The notes: a model not told the origin generated them from the letters alone. A stretch of DNA of 64,000 nucleotides from Longimicrobiales bacterium (GCA_028279425.1 JANQNV010000097.1:1-64000); one strand, 5' to 3'; numbered from the stretch's first letter, positions 8,412 through 18,103 are shown. Numbers and translations are program-made.

Positions 8412-9788
8412 TCAGCCGCCGAAGGTCGTCATCAGAGTCGAGAAGGCCCGACGTCCCGTCCAGAAGACGACGAAGCCGATGATCGGCGGCATCACGAACT
8501 TCACGAACAGAAGCATGGTGGGCACGACCGACGCGAACAGCCCGGAGGCTCCGTCTACCATCTCGCTCACCGGATCGCGCATCCGCCAACCTACGAACAG
8601 CGTCATCCCGAGAGCACCCACTGCAAGGAACCACTCCGTCACCGAGTCGATGACGCCGAGAGCGTCGAGCGAGGTCGCCGGAATCAAGCCCACGAGCAGG
8701 ATCAGGACGCCCGCGCCGATGGCCGCGGATCGTCGGGTGATCTTGAACTCGTCGATCATCGAGGCGGTGACCACCTCGAGCAGGGAAACGGCCGACGTGA
8801 TCGCCCCGACCGTCAGCGCGAAGAAGAAAGCGATACCCACCACGCGACCGACCGACCCCATCTCGACGAACGCACCAGGCAGCGCGATGAAGAGGGCCCC
8901 TACCGTGCTTTCGCTGACCTGGCTCTGTAGCCCCAGGGCCGCGATGACCGGAAAGACCACCAACCCGGCCGTGAAGGCCACCCCGAAGTCCGAGAAGGCG
9001 ATGGTCGTCGCCTCGCGGTTGAGATTCTCGTGTCTGGACAGATACGAGGCGAAGGTGAGCATGGCCCCCATGCCCAAGCTGAGCGAGAAGAACGCCTGCC
9101 CGCCCGCCTCTGCGAGGGTGTCGGGATTGAGCAGCTCCGAGAAGGACGGCGCCAGGTAGAACGAGTACCCCTCGCCCGACCCGGCCAGCGAGGCGGCCCA
9201 CACGGCGAGACCGATCACGATCGTGAACAAGACGGGCATCAGGATCAGAGAAGCCTTCTCGATCCCCTTTTCCACACCCACGCTGACGATGGTGACCGTC
9301 AACACCATGAAGGCAATGTGATAGACGATGGGCGCGATGCCCGTGGTCACCTCGTTGAAGTATGCGCCCGGGTCGGCGGCGAATCCCGTGAGGATGCCCT
9401 CGATGCCATACCGAACCACCCACCCGGCGATCACCGAGTAGTACGAGAGGATCAGGAAGCCGGTGAGAACTCCGAGGAAGCCCACGATGGGCCACATGCC
9501 CCCACCCTCTCGGCGCATGGCCCCGATGGGCGAAAGCCGGGTGCGCCGCCCTACCGAGAACTCGCAGAGCATGAGGGGGATACCCAGAACCAACGTCAAA
9601 ACCACGTACAGCGTGACGAAGGCCGCACCTCCCCCCTCGGCCACGCGATAGGGAAAGCGCCACATGTTGCCCAAGCCGACGGCGCTTCCCACGGCGGCGA
9701 GAATGAATCCGATGCGTGTGCCGAAGAGCTCGCGCTGGATCGAGTCCGCTCCGTGCTTCTGAACTTCCACGTCGATGGGATCTGCCAC
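8412..9788 (-). CDS. sodium-dependent transporter, NSS (SNF) family
   Basis: A 458-aa secondary transporter. It shows the NSS hallmark in TM1 (GFILAAVGSAVGLGNMWRFPY), which carries the Na+ and substrate backbone ligands, and about 11-12 hydrophobic helices in the LeuT-like arrangement. It imports amino acids or related amines with Na+; the substrate is not predictable. The start is GTG at 9788 because GAGGAG lies 7 bases upstream; longer in-frame extensions run into the regulatory region of the divergent aconitase-like gene. Confidence 0.92.
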   Translation of the reverse strand: MADPIDVEVQKHGADSIQRELFGTRIGFILAAVGSAVGLGNMWRFPYRVAEGGGAAFVTLYVVLTLVLGIPLMLCEFSVGRRTRLSPIGAMRREGGGMWPIVGFLGVLTGFLILSYYSVIAGWVVRYGIEGILTGFAADPGAYFNEVTTGIAPIVYHIAFMVLTVTIVSVGVEKGIEKASLILMPVLFTIVIGLAVWAASLAGSGEGYSFYLAPSFSELLNPDTLAEAGGQAFFSLSLGMGAMLTFASYLSRHENLNREATTIAFSDFGVAFTAGLVVFPVIAALGLQSQVSESTVGALFIALPGAFVEMGSVGRVVGIAFFFALTVGAITSAVSLLEVVTASMIDEFKITRRSAAIGAGVLILLVGLIPATSLDALGVIDSVTEWFLAVGALGMTLFVGWRMRDPVSEMVDGASGLFASVVPTMLLFVKFVMPPIIGFVVFWTGRRAFSTLMTTFGG

Positions 9789-9918
9789 GTCGTCTCCTCT
9801 TCGGGGACCACACTCGCGAACGCGGTGCGCGAGGCTCGTATTTGGGGCATCCGACGATCCGCCGTCAAGGAACGCCACAGCCTGTTCTTGTGCCCTCCCG
9901 CGCCGATCCCGCATCTTT

Positions 9919-9960
9919 GGAGGTCTAGCCTGGCCGGCCGGAACCCGTGTCGGCCGGCCG
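9919..9960 (+). promoter_or_regulatory. Shine-Dalgarno plus 9-bp hairpin before the aconitase-like gene
   Basis: GGAGGT at 9919-9924 is too far from the ATG at 9961 in linear distance. Between them is a perfect hairpin, GGCCGGCCG (9932-9940), 10-nt loop, CGGCCGGCC (9951-9959). Folding that stem would leave about 9 nt between GGAGG and the ATG. The repeat is read directly; its use in translation is inferred. Confidence 0.4.
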
Positions 9961-12075
9961 ATGTTTCTCAGACCGAATCCGTTGCCCATGGACGATTTGA
10001 CTCGGCGCCCGGTGTCCAAACGCCCCTCCGTTCTCCGCTTCGAAGGACGGATCCTCTACCTCGCCGACGACGCGGCGCTCATGCGGCGCCAGCTCATCGA
10101 CGGGGCAGACCTCGAGCCGAGCCCCGAGCTTCACGCCAAGCTGCGCGATCAGATCTCGACCGACGAGATCACCCCGGCCTACATCTGCTACTTCTACGAC
10201 GAAACCCTCGGCGAATTCCCCTACCTCGGCCTACGCACACGGGATCTCGAGTCGGGCGATACGGTCGCACCGGTCGAGCGGGGTTCGGTCAAGTCGGGCG
10301 GGTTCGTCTGCTCCGTGGCCGGGAAGCGCCGAGGGAAGGGCAGTAGCCGCGAGCAGTCCCCCTATGCCGAGTTGATGGCGGGGATCCAGGTCGTCGTCGG
10401 CGAGAGCATCGAGCGGATCTACAACGAGAACTGCCAGAATCTCGGGATGCTGACCACGACGGACCTCGGGATCGTCGACCGGATTCGCGCCGGTGAGGAG
10501 ATCCCGCTGTCGGTGTTCACCGAGGGCAAGGACGAGATCACCCGCCAGATCATCGAGTACGGTGGGCTGTTCGAGTTCAACATCGCGCGTCTCCAGGGCA
10601 AGGTGTCGCTGCCGGTACCGGAGAGCGTGGACTCCAACGCGGCGGCGCGCCCCATGTCGGTGGGCGAGAAGATCTTCGCCCGTCACTGGGTGGTCGACGC
10701 CGCCACCGAGACCGTCGGCGTACCCTGGGTGAAGCCGGGTGAGTCCGGCTTCTTCCGAACCGATGTGCGCTTCAGCCACGAATACGTGACCCCGATGAGC
10801 GCCATCTTCTTCGAGCAGAAGGTGGGCACCGACGGTCGAGTGAACGCCCCCGACAGCGTTCTGTTCTTCCGCGACCACCTGACCTTCCTGCACAAGGCCA
10901 TGAGCCAGGAGCGCATCGAGCAGGGGCTCCTGGACGTCGCCAACCAGCTCGAGGTGAAGCAGCGGGAGTTCGCCGAGAAGCAGGGCATCACACTCTACGG
11001 CGAGCAGAAAGGCCATGTGATGGGCTCCGAGGCGATCTGTCACTCGAAGATCCTCGAGGAGTACGCCGAGCCGGGCATGCTCATCATCGGCTCCGACTCG
11101 CACACGCCACACGCGGGCGCCATCGGTTGCATCGCCTTCGGCGTGGGGACGACGGCGATCTTCAACTCCTGGATCACCCGTGACGTCCGGGCCAGCGTGC
11201 CGAAGAGCTTCAAGGTCGTGATCTCGGGCACTCCCCGCGACAACGTCACGGCCAAGGACTACATGCTGGAGATCCTCCGTCATCCGTACATCCGCGACGG
11301 GCACGCGATCGGCCAGATCATCGAGTACGCCGGCCCCGCCGTCGAAGCCCTTTCGGTCGACGAGCGCGCGACCATGACCAACATGGCCGCCGAGGTCGGA
11401 GCCTTCACGGGCATCGTCGCCGCCGACGACAAGACCGTGGAGTACCTCGTCACCGAGCGGGGCATGGACGAGGCGCGCGCCCGGTCGCTCGTCGAGGGCA
11501 TGCAATCCGACCCCGGCGCCGAATACGTCAAGATCATCGAAATCGATGCGTCGACGATCGAGCCGATGGCAGCGCTCCCCGGAGACCCCGGAAACGGCGT
11601 CTTCGTACGCGAGCTCGAGAAGGAGCCCATCCGGGTCGAGATCGCCTACGCCGGCTCGTGCACGGCGGGAAAGAAGGAAGACATGGACATGTACGCGACC
11701 GTCTTCCGCGACGCCGAGGCACAGGGCCTCAAGGTGCACGCCGACGTGGAGTGCTTCATCCAGTGTGGCTCGATCGAGGTCCGCGAGTACTGCCGGGAGC
11801 AGGGGTATCTCGACCTATTCGACCGCATGGGCGCCAGCTTCATCGAACCCGGATGCGGTGCCTGCATCAACGCAGGTCCCGGTGTGACGAGCGATCCCGA
11901 CCAGATCAGCGTCAGCTCGCAGAACCGCAACTTCCCGGGGCGTTCGGGACCGGGACAGCTCTATCTGGTGTCACCCTACTCGGTCGCGGCGAGCGCCGTG
12001 GCGGGGTACGTGACGAAGTGGGAGCCGGGCGGCCGCTTCGAGCCTATTGCACCGCGTCGCCTGGCCACCGTGTGA
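9961..12075 (+). CDS. aconitase-superfamily hydro-lyase, swivel domain N-terminal
   Basis: About 704 aa (or 695 from the ATG at 9988; the start is uncertain). Numbering from 9988, residues ~15-190 form a LeuD/aconitase swivel domain with the substrate-binding GKGSSREQ motif (116-123). The catalytic [4Fe-4S] domain follows, with GSDSHTPHAGAIG, the first ligand motif AGSCTAGKKEDM and the Cys pair in PGCGACINAGPG. Family members reversibly dehydrate and rehydrate hydroxy-acids (citrate/isocitrate, isopropylmalate, homocitrate, methylcitrate). Swivel-first order occurs in AcnB, but AcnB also carries an N-terminal HEAT-like domain that is missing here. The exact substrate is therefore open. The stop overlaps the GTG of the cupin gene (GTGA). 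Confidence 0.85.
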   Translation: MFLRPNPLPMDDLTRRPVSKRPSVLRFEGRILYLADDAALMRRQLIDGADLEPSPELHAKLRDQISTDEITPAYICYFYDETLGEFPYLGLRTRDLESGDTVAPVERGSVKSGGFVCSVAGKRRGKGSSREQSPYAELMAGIQVVVGESIERIYNENCQNLGMLTTTDLGIVDRIRAGEEIPLSVFTEGKDEITRQIIEYGGLFEFNIARLQGKVSLPVPESVDSNAAARPMSVGEKIFARHWVVDAATETVGVPWVKPGESGFFRTDVRFSHEYVTPMSAIFFEQKVGTDGRVNAPDSVLFFRDHLTFLHKAMSQERIEQGLLDVANQLEVKQREFAEKQGITLYGEQKGHVMGSEAICHSKILEEYAEPGMLIIGSDSHTPHAGAIGCIAFGVGTTAIFNSWITRDVRASVPKSFKVVISGTPRDNVTAKDYMLEILRHPYIRDGHAIGQIIEYAGPAVEALSVDERATMTNMAAEVGAFTGIVAADDKTVEYLVTERGMDEARARSLVEGMQSDPGAEYVKIIEIDASTIEPMAALPGDPGNGVFVRELEKEPIRVEIAYAGSCTAGKKEDMDMYATVFRDAEAQGLKVHADVECFIQCGSIEVREYCREQGYLDLFDRMGASFIEPGCGACINAGPGVTSDPDQISVSSQNRNFPGRSGPGQLYLVSPYSVAASAVAGYVTKWEPGGRFEPIAPRRLATV

Positions 12076-12446
12076 GCAAACAACCGCCTCGGGTGCTCAA
12101 CCTCGAGCACGCCTTCGAGCGCGTCGAGGGCCTGTGGACGCCTCACGTTGCGGCCGATCTCAACGGACAACAGATCAAGTTGGCCCGCGTGCATGGGACC
12201 TTCGATTGGCACGCGCACGACGACGAAGACGAGGCGTTCCTCGTCGTTCGAGGACGGCTCCGGCTGGAGTTCGAGTCGGGGGTGCGTGAGCTCGGGCCCG
12301 GCGAGTTGTGTGTCGTCCCGCGCGGCGTTCGCCACCGCCCGGTCGCCGATGACGAGTGCCACATCGTGATGTTCGAACCGGCGGGGACGGTAAACATCGG
12401 TGACGCCCCGTCGACGCGTACGGTGACCGAGCTTCCACGGGTCTGA
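12072..12446 (+). CDS. small single-domain cupin protein
   Basis: A 124-aa cupin_2 protein. Motif 1 is present as HGTFDWHAHDDEDEAFLVVRG and motif 2 as LGPGELCVVPRGVRHRP, giving a probable metal site of two His, Glu and His. The GTG start at 12072 overlaps the preceding stop by 4 bp. It is followed after 2 bp by the dehalogenase-like gene, so the three form one operon. Single-domain cupins range from sugar isomerases to mannose-6-phosphate-binding or regulatory proteins; no specific function can be assigned. Confidence 0.85.
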   Translation: MSKQPPRVLNLEHAFERVEGLWTPHVAADLNGQQIKLARVHGTFDWHAHDDEDEAFLVVRGRLRLEFESGVRELGPGELCVVPRGVRHRPVADDECHIVMFEPAGTVNIGDAPSTRTVTELPRV

Positions 12447-12448
12447 GC

Positions 12449-13327
12449 GTGTCGCCCGCGGGCTTCCGACCCGACCCTCGGCTCTTTCCCTTCGACTCCA
12501 GGTGGTTCGACCACGAGGTCGGCCGGGTCCACTACATCGACGAAGGGAGCGGACCCGCGATCCTCTTCCTCCACGGCAACCCCACGTGGAGCTTTCTGTA
12601 TCGCGGGATCGTCATCCGACTGCGCAAGAAATACCGCTGCATCGCCGTCGACTACCCCGGCTTCGGACTGTCGGCCCGGCCCCCGTCGTACGGGTACCGG
12701 CCGGCGGATCATGCCCAGGTCGTGGCCGATCTCGTTCGTCACCTCGATCTGCGGGAGTTGACGATCATGGGGCAGGATTGGGGCGGCCCGATCGGGATGC
12801 GCGTCGCCGTCGACGAGCGTCAAAGGCTCCGGGCCCTCGTCATGGGCAACACCTGGTTCTGGCCTGCCCGGGGCCGAGCCATGAACGCCTTCGGCTACCT
12901 GCTCGGAAGTGCCCCGGCCCAGTCCCTACTGCGAAGCCACAACCTGTTCGTCGAGCGTTTGATGCCCCTCGGCGTCCTGCACCCACTCGCTCCGGAGGTC
13001 CTGGCGCAGTATCGCGACGCGCAGGCGAGCGAACGGGGCCGGGAAGGTGTGGCCGAACTACCCCGCCAGGTCACCGCCGCGGCGAGTTGGCTCGCGGAAC
13101 TGGAGGCAGACGTCGAGGGCACCCTGCGCGATGTGCCCCTGCTCCTCACCTGGGGCACGCGCGACCCGCTCTTTCCGCCCTCGCACATGGACCGATTCCG
13201 CCTGGCCTTCGATGAGGTGTCGATCACCCGCCTCGAGGCGAAACACTACATCCAGGAAGACGCCCCGGGCGAAATCGCCCAGGCGATCGACGAGTTCCTC
13301 AGCGTGTCGGGTTCCCCTTCGACGTAG
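12449..13327 (+). CDS. haloalkane dehalogenase-like alpha/beta hydrolase
   Basis: A 292-aa alpha/beta hydrolase. The oxyanion/halide region is HGNPTWSF (42-49), and the nucleophile elbow GQDWGG places Asp110 next to Trp111, the halide-stabilising pattern of haloalkane dehalogenases. The catalytic acid is likely the Asp of GTRDPLFPP and the base His is in AKHYIQ. Asn44 and Trp111 would bind halide. Fluoroacetate dehalogenases and epoxide hydrolases share this fold, so substrate class is a prediction. It starts with GTG 2 bp after the cupin. Its 3' end overlaps the convergent hemY gene by 29 bp. Confidence 0.85.
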   Translation: MSPAGFRPDPRLFPFDSRWFDHEVGRVHYIDEGSGPAILFLHGNPTWSFLYRGIVIRLRKKYRCIAVDYPGFGLSARPPSYGYRPADHAQVVADLVRHLDLRELTIMGQDWGGPIGMRVAVDERQRLRALVMGNTWFWPARGRAMNAFGYLLGSAPAQSLLRSHNLFVERLMPLGVLHPLAPEVLAQYRDAQASERGREGVAELPRQVTAAASWLAELEADVEGTLRDVPLLLTWGTRDPLFPPSHMDRFRLAFDEVSITRLEAKHYIQEDAPGEIAQAIDEFLSVSGSPST

Positions 13328-14723
13328 AGATCGTATCCACCCGGCGCTCGGAGAGAATCGCCTCGGCGACCTCCCGACCGCGGCTCCAGCACGAAGGGAC
13401 CGATGGTCCGCTCCCGGCGTAGCTCCCGGCCAGGTGGATCCCCGGGTTCGCTGCCTCCATGCGCTCGAGCGTGTTGAGACGGTCGACGTGACCGAACTCC
13501 ATCCGCGGAATCGCATGCGTCCAACGCGCGACGTAGCGGAGCCCGGGCGCGCTCGACGCTCCAAGAATCTGTTCGTGCTGTCCGTGCACCAGGTCGACGA
13601 GTTCGGAGTCCGACAAGCCAGCGAGTTCCGGGAACCGGGCCCCACCGACGAAGGACGTGGTCTGCACGAGATCTCCGACGGCCCGGCTGTCGAAGAGCGA
13701 ACTCATCCACAAAATGCCGAGAACCGGACGACGCTCTCGCGAGGGAATCAGCATCCCGAATCCATCGAGGGGGTGTGCGACCTCGGATCGACGATAGGTG
13801 AGGTGGACCGTCGTAACGGGGCTGTACGGGATGTCGCGCAACACGCGCGCCCCCCCCGTCGAGATGCCCTCCACCAGGTCGGCGGCCACCGGGGCAGGGA
13901 CCGCGAGGACCACGGCTGACGTCGCGATGGTGCGGCCCTCCGAGCCGATGACCCATCCGCCGTCGGTGCCGGGTTGGATCATCGTCGCGGGGCTGCCGGT
14001 GTGCACCCGATCTTCGCCGATGGCCTCGGATAGCGCTCGAGGCCAGGCGGCCAGACCGCCCGTGAAGCTGAACAGCTTCGACCGGACGCGCGGCCGGGCG
14101 GACTTCTTCTTGCCGGACCGTCGGCCGGCCCTCACGCGCGAGACCGCCCATCGGGTGAGGCTACCGTGTTGCCGCTCCGCCTCGAGCAGCTTGGGAAACG
14201 CGGCTCGCATCGAAAGGGTGGTCGGATCTCCCGCGTGTACTCCGCTGACAAAGGGATCGAGCATACGGTCGGCCACCTCGTCGCCGAGGCGTCGACGCAC
14301 GAAATCGTCGGCGCTTTCGTCTCCTCCCGGACCCGGGGGCGCGAACGGCTCACCGAAGAGTTTCAGCTTGCCCCGCCACGAGAGAGCCTTCGTCGTGAGC
14401 AGACTGAGCGGACCGCCCGGAAGCTCCACGGCCCGCCCATCCACGACGATGAACCGCTTCTTACCGCCCGACCCGGCCACCTCGATCGCACCGTCGAGCC
14501 CGATGCTCGAGAGGTGCTCGAAGAGCTCCGGGTCGCGACTATGGATCGTCTGCGGACCCAGATCGACCGTGTGGCCGTCGATGGATTCGCTGCGCAGCGC
14601 CCCCCCGACCCGGTCTCCCGCCTCGAGCACCTCGACATCGACCCCCTGCTCTCGCAGTCGGTGGGCACAGGCCAGGCCGGCGATTCCGGCCCCGATGACG
14701 ACGACTTCACGGCGGTGTGACAT
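13299..14723 (-). CDS. hemY: protoporphyrinogen oxidase, FAD-dependent (HemY type)
   Basis: A 474-aa flavoprotein with an N-terminal FAD-binding dinucleotide fold (VVVIGAGIAGLACAHRL, residues 8-24), the second flavin motif VLEAGDRVGGALRS and a C-terminal FAD motif around GIHLAGSYAGSG. It oxidises protoporphyrinogen IX to protoporphyrin IX using O2 in characterised HemY enzymes. Loss of flavin-site residues is not apparent; a Lys/Arg-rich insertion (SGKKKSARPRVRSK) sits in the middle. It is the last gene of bchJ-bchE-hemN-hemY, 6 bp after hemN. Other amine-oxidase-fold enzymes are possible, but length and the hemN neighbour favour this assignment. Confidence 0.88.
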   Translation of the reverse strand: MSHRREVVVIGAGIAGLACAHRLREQGVDVEVLEAGDRVGGALRSESIDGHTVDLGPQTIHSRDPELFEHLSSIGLDGAIEVAGSGGKKRFIVVDGRAVELPGGPLSLLTTKALSWRGKLKLFGEPFAPPGPGGDESADDFVRRRLGDEVADRMLDPFVSGVHAGDPTTLSMRAAFPKLLEAERQHGSLTRWAVSRVRAGRRSGKKKSARPRVRSKLFSFTGGLAAWPRALSEAIGEDRVHTGSPATMIQPGTDGGWVIGSEGRTIATSAVVLAVPAPVAADLVEGISTGGARVLRDIPYSPVTTVHLTYRRSEVAHPLDGFGMLIPSRERRPVLGILWMSSLFDSRAVGDLVQTTSFVGGARFPELAGLSDSELVDLVHGQHEQILGASSAPGLRYVARWTHAIPRMEFGHVDRLNTLERMEAANPGIHLAGSYAGSGPSVPSCWSRGREVAEAILSERRVDTISTSKGNPTR

Positions 14724-14729
14724 AGGGCT

Positions 14730-16169
14730 CTACACGGTGCTGGAGAAGGTCGGACGATCGGCCGAATCGACGAGGTAGGCGTCGAAGACCGATGCGATGT
14801 TGCGGAGGAAGAATCGGCCCGTCGAGGTGACGTCCCACCCGGTGGCGGTGCGCTCGAGGAAGCCTTCTTCGACGTATGGAGCGAGTCCCGGCAGGTCGCG
14901 GGCAAACAACTCGGCCATGGGCGCACCGAAGGGTTCGCTCGTGAGATCGTCGGGCAGCTCGAGGTTGCACATCAAGTGCTGGATCACGTACGACCTCACC
15001 TGGTCGTCGAGACTCAGCCGATGTCCGCGCACGATCGGGAAGTGCCCCGCCTCGAGGGACTCCTCCCAATTCTTGATGCGCGGATCGTTCTGGACGAAGC
15101 GACCCGCCAGGCAACCGATCCCGCTCATGCCGAAAGCCACCTGGTCGGGCGCGGCATGGGTCGTGTAGCCCATGAAGTTGCGCAGCAGGCGACGCTCCCG
15201 CGCGGCCACCGACAGCTCATCGTCGGGAGTCGCGAAGTGGTCGAACCCGATCCACTGATATCCCGCCTCCTCGAACACCTCGACAGTGTCCAGAAACAAG
15301 CCGAGCTTGGCTCGGTTGTCCGGCAAGCCGGTCGCGTCGACCGCCCGCTGGATCCGACGGACCTGAGGGAGGTGTGCGTAGCTGAAGGTCGCGATCCGAT
15401 CGGGCGCGAGCTCCACCACCCGGTGCAGGGTGCGGGCGAAGCTCTCCGAGGTCTGGTACGGGAGTCCGTAGACCAGATCGAAGTTCACGCTTTCGAAGCC
15501 CGCCGTCCGCGACCACTCCAGTAGGGACACGGTGTCGGATTCGGGCTGAATCCGGCCGATCGCGACCTGTACGCGATGGTCGAAGTCCTGCACCCCCATG
15601 CTGATGCGGTTGAAGCCCAGGCGCTTCAACAGCGGCGGCTGAGACGCCGTCGCCACCCGTGGATCCATCTCGATGCTGACTTCGGCGTCGGCCTCGATGT
15701 GGAACGCCGACTCGAGCATCCCGAACAGGCGCGCCGTCTGCGCATCGGTGAGAAAATTCGGTGTGCCCCCACCCCAGTGGATCTGACTCACCGAGCGACC
15801 CACACCGATACGGTCCACCACCCCCTCGATCTCCCACGACAGCCGCTCGATGTATCGATCGACCACCTCGGCGCGGTGTCCCGCGATCGCATTACAGCCG
15901 CAGTAGTAACAGCGCTTGCCGCAGAACGGGAGGTGCACGTAGACCGACAACGGCTGATCGGGAGCATCCCCCGCGTCGTCGAGGGCGTCCACGTATTCGG
16001 CCTCGCCGAACTCGGCATCCCAGTACGGCACCGTGGGGTAGCTCGTGTATCTCGGAAGCGCCTTGGCGTGGCGCTCGATCAGCCCGAACAACTCCTCACG
16101 CTCGGGGCTTTCGTGCGGGGGCGGCGGTTCGAAGCCCAGCCCCCCCCGCCCTACCGAGGGAAGGATCAT
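14730..16169 (-). CDS. hemN: oxygen-independent coproporphyrinogen III oxidase
   Basis: A 479-aa radical SAM enzyme that decarboxylates two propionates of coproporphyrinogen III to give protoporphyrinogen IX without O2. True HemN features are visible: RYTSYP at 40-45, and the HemN-type cluster motif C83-xxx-C87-xx-C90-x-C92 ([10 protein letters not shown]), followed by [10 protein letters not shown] and SMGVQDF. Many HemW heme chaperones lack the fourth Cys and the RYTSYP segment, so HemN is favoured. It overlaps bchE by 4 bp and is followed by hemY, so the operon covers consecutive steps up to protoporphyrin IX. Confidence 0.93.
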   Translation of the reverse strand: MILPSVGRGGLGFEPPPPHESPEREELFGLIERHAKALPRYTSYPTVPYWDAEFGEAEYVDALDDAGDAPDQPLSVYVHLPFCGKRCYYCGCNAIAGHRAEVVDRYIERLSWEIEGVVDRIGVGRSVSQIHWGGGTPNFLTDAQTARLFGMLESAFHIEADAEVSIEMDPRVATASQPPLLKRLGFNRISMGVQDFDHRVQVAIGRIQPESDTVSLLEWSRTAGFESVNFDLVYGLPYQTSESFARTLHRVVELAPDRIATFSYAHLPQVRRIQRAVDATGLPDNRAKLGLFLDTVEVFEEAGYQWIGFDHFATPDDELSVAARERRLLRNFMGYTTHAAPDQVAFGMSGIGCLAGRFVQNDPRIKNWEESLEAGHFPIVRGHRLSLDDQVRSYVIQHLMCNLELPDDLTSEPFGAPMAELFARDLPGLAPYVEEGFLERTATGWDVTSTGRFFLRNIASVFDAYLVDSADRPTFSSTV

Positions 16170-18103
16170 GTGTCGTCGTCCATCGTGGTCAGGAGGGCCG
16201 ACTGCCTCTTCGCGCGCGCACGCTGCCTCGCGAAGCCGCGCGGATCGAGGAACTCGTCGATGCGGTCTTCACCCAGGAGCTCGACGGGATCGTACTCGTC
16301 GACGGCATCGGCCACCCGGTTGGGTACTGCGGGTCTGCGCGAGGGGCCGTCCATCTGCACCGTCACGCGGTTCGCATCGACGTGGCGCGCGCCGTTGCCG
16401 TTCGAGTGCCCGTTGGAATGGCCATTGCTGCCGGCCCTGTCGGCGACGCCCGTGCCGTTCACCAGCGGAAGAGAGCGCCCGACCGGCTCGCCGTTCTTCC
16501 CGGTCGCGGGGCCACCGCCGCAGACGGTGACACCCGCCTGGGAGACGGGACGACTCCGCTCGGAAGCCGGCTTCTTGTTGTACATGCTGCCGACCTTGGG
16601 CCGCCTCTTCTCGGCGTCCTTCAGTTCCTCCTGCGTGAGCACCTTCGACTCGTCGAACTTGAAGTCGACGTTCTTCTGGCCGATGAAGCCGACTCGGCCG
16701 AGGTCGTAGAAGCGCCGTTCGAAGCTCGACTTCAGGAACGCCTTGAGGCATCCCAACATGTACTTCCGCTTGTAGCGGTCGCGGATCCACGGATAACTCA
16801 GGAAGCTGCGCCGCATGTAGAAGCGCCGGTAGTTCTTCATCACCCCGGCGAGCACCTCGCCCCGGGTCATGGTCTCGGGCTTCATGATGGGCGTGACGAA
16901 GTTGTAGCGCGCGTAGTCGCGCACCTCGACCTTGTCACCGAGGTCTTCGAACAGGTCGGAGAAGGGCCAGGGCGTGTACATGTTCCAGTTCACCATGTCG
17001 GCGCCCCAGTCCATCGCCCACTTGTAGGTGTCCTCGATCGTCTCCGGCGTCTCGTTTTCCATACCGATGATGAACTGCGCCTCGGCGACGATGCCGTGTT
17101 TCTTCAGCAGCTGGATCGCCTTCTTGTTCTGCGCGATCGTGGTTTCCTTGCGGAAGCGCTCGAGGTTGAGCTGGGCCGAGGCCTCGGTGCCGAGCGAGAT
17201 GTGAATCAGGCCGGCCTTCCGGTAGAGCGGAAGCAGGTCCTCGTCGCGAAGAATGTCGGTCACGCGGGTGTTGATCCCCCAGTGGACCCCGAGGTCCCGG
17301 TCGATGAGCTCCTCGCACAAGGCGACGAACTTCTCGCGATTGATGGTGGGCTCCTCGTCGGCGAGGATGAAGAAGCCGACGCCGTGGTCCTTCACCAGCG
17401 TTTCGATCTCGTCGACGAACTCGCGCGGGTCGCGCGTCCGGTACGTGCGCCAGAACTTCCACTGTGAGCAGAACGAGCAGGTGAAGGGACACCCGCGCGC
17501 ATAATTCGGGATCGCCACACGCTGGCCCGTGGGGATGTAGATGTACTTGTCCCACTCCAGGATGCTCCAATCGGGAGCGAGGTCGTTCAGATCCTGGATC
17601 GGCGGGTTCGCGGGCGTCGCCACCACCTCGTCGCCGTCGCGGAATGCGATGCCGCGGATCGAGCGGCGGTCACGATGATACCGGCCTTCCTCGACCGCGC
17701 GTACGACGTTGACCAGGATCTCTTCGCCCTCGCCGCGTACGATCAGGTCGATCCACGGCGACTCCGTGAGCACCTGTCCGTACATGAAGGTCGCGTGGGT
17801 CCCGCCGAGGATCGTGACGGCCTCGGGGTGCACCTTCCGGGCGAGTTCGAGCGTCTCCTGTGCCTTGTAGATGCTCGGCGTGATGCAGGTGCACCCGATG
17901 ATGTCCGGGGCGGACCCTTCGCGCAGCGCGGCCTCGAGCGCCTCGTTGGAGAGGTCGTTCGTCATCGCGTCGATGAAAGAGACGTCGTGATACCCGGCCT
18001 TCTTCAGCGCGCCGGTGAGATAGGCGACCCAGGCGGGGGGCCAATTCCCTGCGATCTCGGCGCCGCCGGAGTGGTAGTTCGGGTGGATCAGGACGATGCG
18101 CAT
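16166..18103 (-). CDS. bchE: anaerobic Mg-protoporphyrin IX monomethyl ester cyclase
   Basis: A 645-aa B12-dependent radical SAM enzyme. It forms the isocyclic E ring of (bacterio)chlorophyll using water-derived oxygen, converting Mg-protoporphyrin IX monomethyl ester to protochlorophyllide. The N-terminus ([19 protein letters not shown], residues 7-25) is the diagnostic BchE opening and starts the cobalamin-binding domain. The radical SAM motif is C205-xxx-C209-xx-C212 (CPFTCSFC), followed by [14 protein letters not shown] and [10 protein letters not shown]. Similarity to purple-bacterial BchE, judged from memory, is high throughout the first ~500 residues. Start 18103 follows GGAGGACAC and overlaps bchJ by 16 bp; a longer in-frame extension would cover all of bchJ and is rejected. 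Unusual: residues about 515-645 are a low-complexity tail (Asn/Gly/His/Ser repeat 558-571) beyond the usual end. Confidence 0.95.
   Translation of the reverse strand: MRIVLIHPNYHSGGAEIAGNWPPAWVAYLTGALKKAGYHDVSFIDAMTNDLSNEALEAALREGSAPDIIGCTCITPSIYKAQETLELARKVHPEAVTILGGTHATFMYGQVLTESPWIDLIVRGEGEEILVNVVRAVEEGRYHRDRRSIRGIAFRDGDEVVATPANPPIQDLNDLAPDWSILEWDKYIYIPTGQRVAIPNYARGCPFTCSFCSQWKFWRTYRTRDPREFVDEIETLVKDHGVGFFILADEEPTINREKFVALCEELIDRDLGVHWGINTRVTDILRDEDLLPLYRKAGLIHISLGTEASAQLNLERFRKETTIAQNKKAIQLLKKHGIVAEAQFIIGMENETPETIEDTYKWAMDWGADMVNWNMYTPWPFSDLFEDLGDKVEVRDYARYNFVTPIMKPETMTRGEVLAGVMKNYRRFYMRRSFLSYPWIRDRYKRKYMLGCLKAFLKSSFERRFYDLGRVGFIGQKNVDFKFDESKVLTQEELKDAEKRRPKVGSMYNKKPASERSRPVSQAGVTVCGGGPATGKNGEPVGRSLPLVNGTGVADRAGSNGHSNGHSNGNGARHVDANRVTVQMDGPSRRPAVPNRVADAVDEYDPVELLGEDRIDEFLDPRGFARQRARAKRQSALLTTMDDDT

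Noticed and set aside
14730-16169. HemW (heme chaperone) instead of HemN
   Set aside because: RYTSYP and the fourth cysteine of CxxxCxxCxC are present, and the length of 479 aa fits HemN rather than HemW (~380 aa).
16166-18103. BchE as a generic B12-radical SAM methyltransferase, or as a hopanoid/other enzyme
   Set aside because: The N-terminal block and the regions around 205-260 and 270-310 match BchE specifically, and BchJ and HemN are neighbours.
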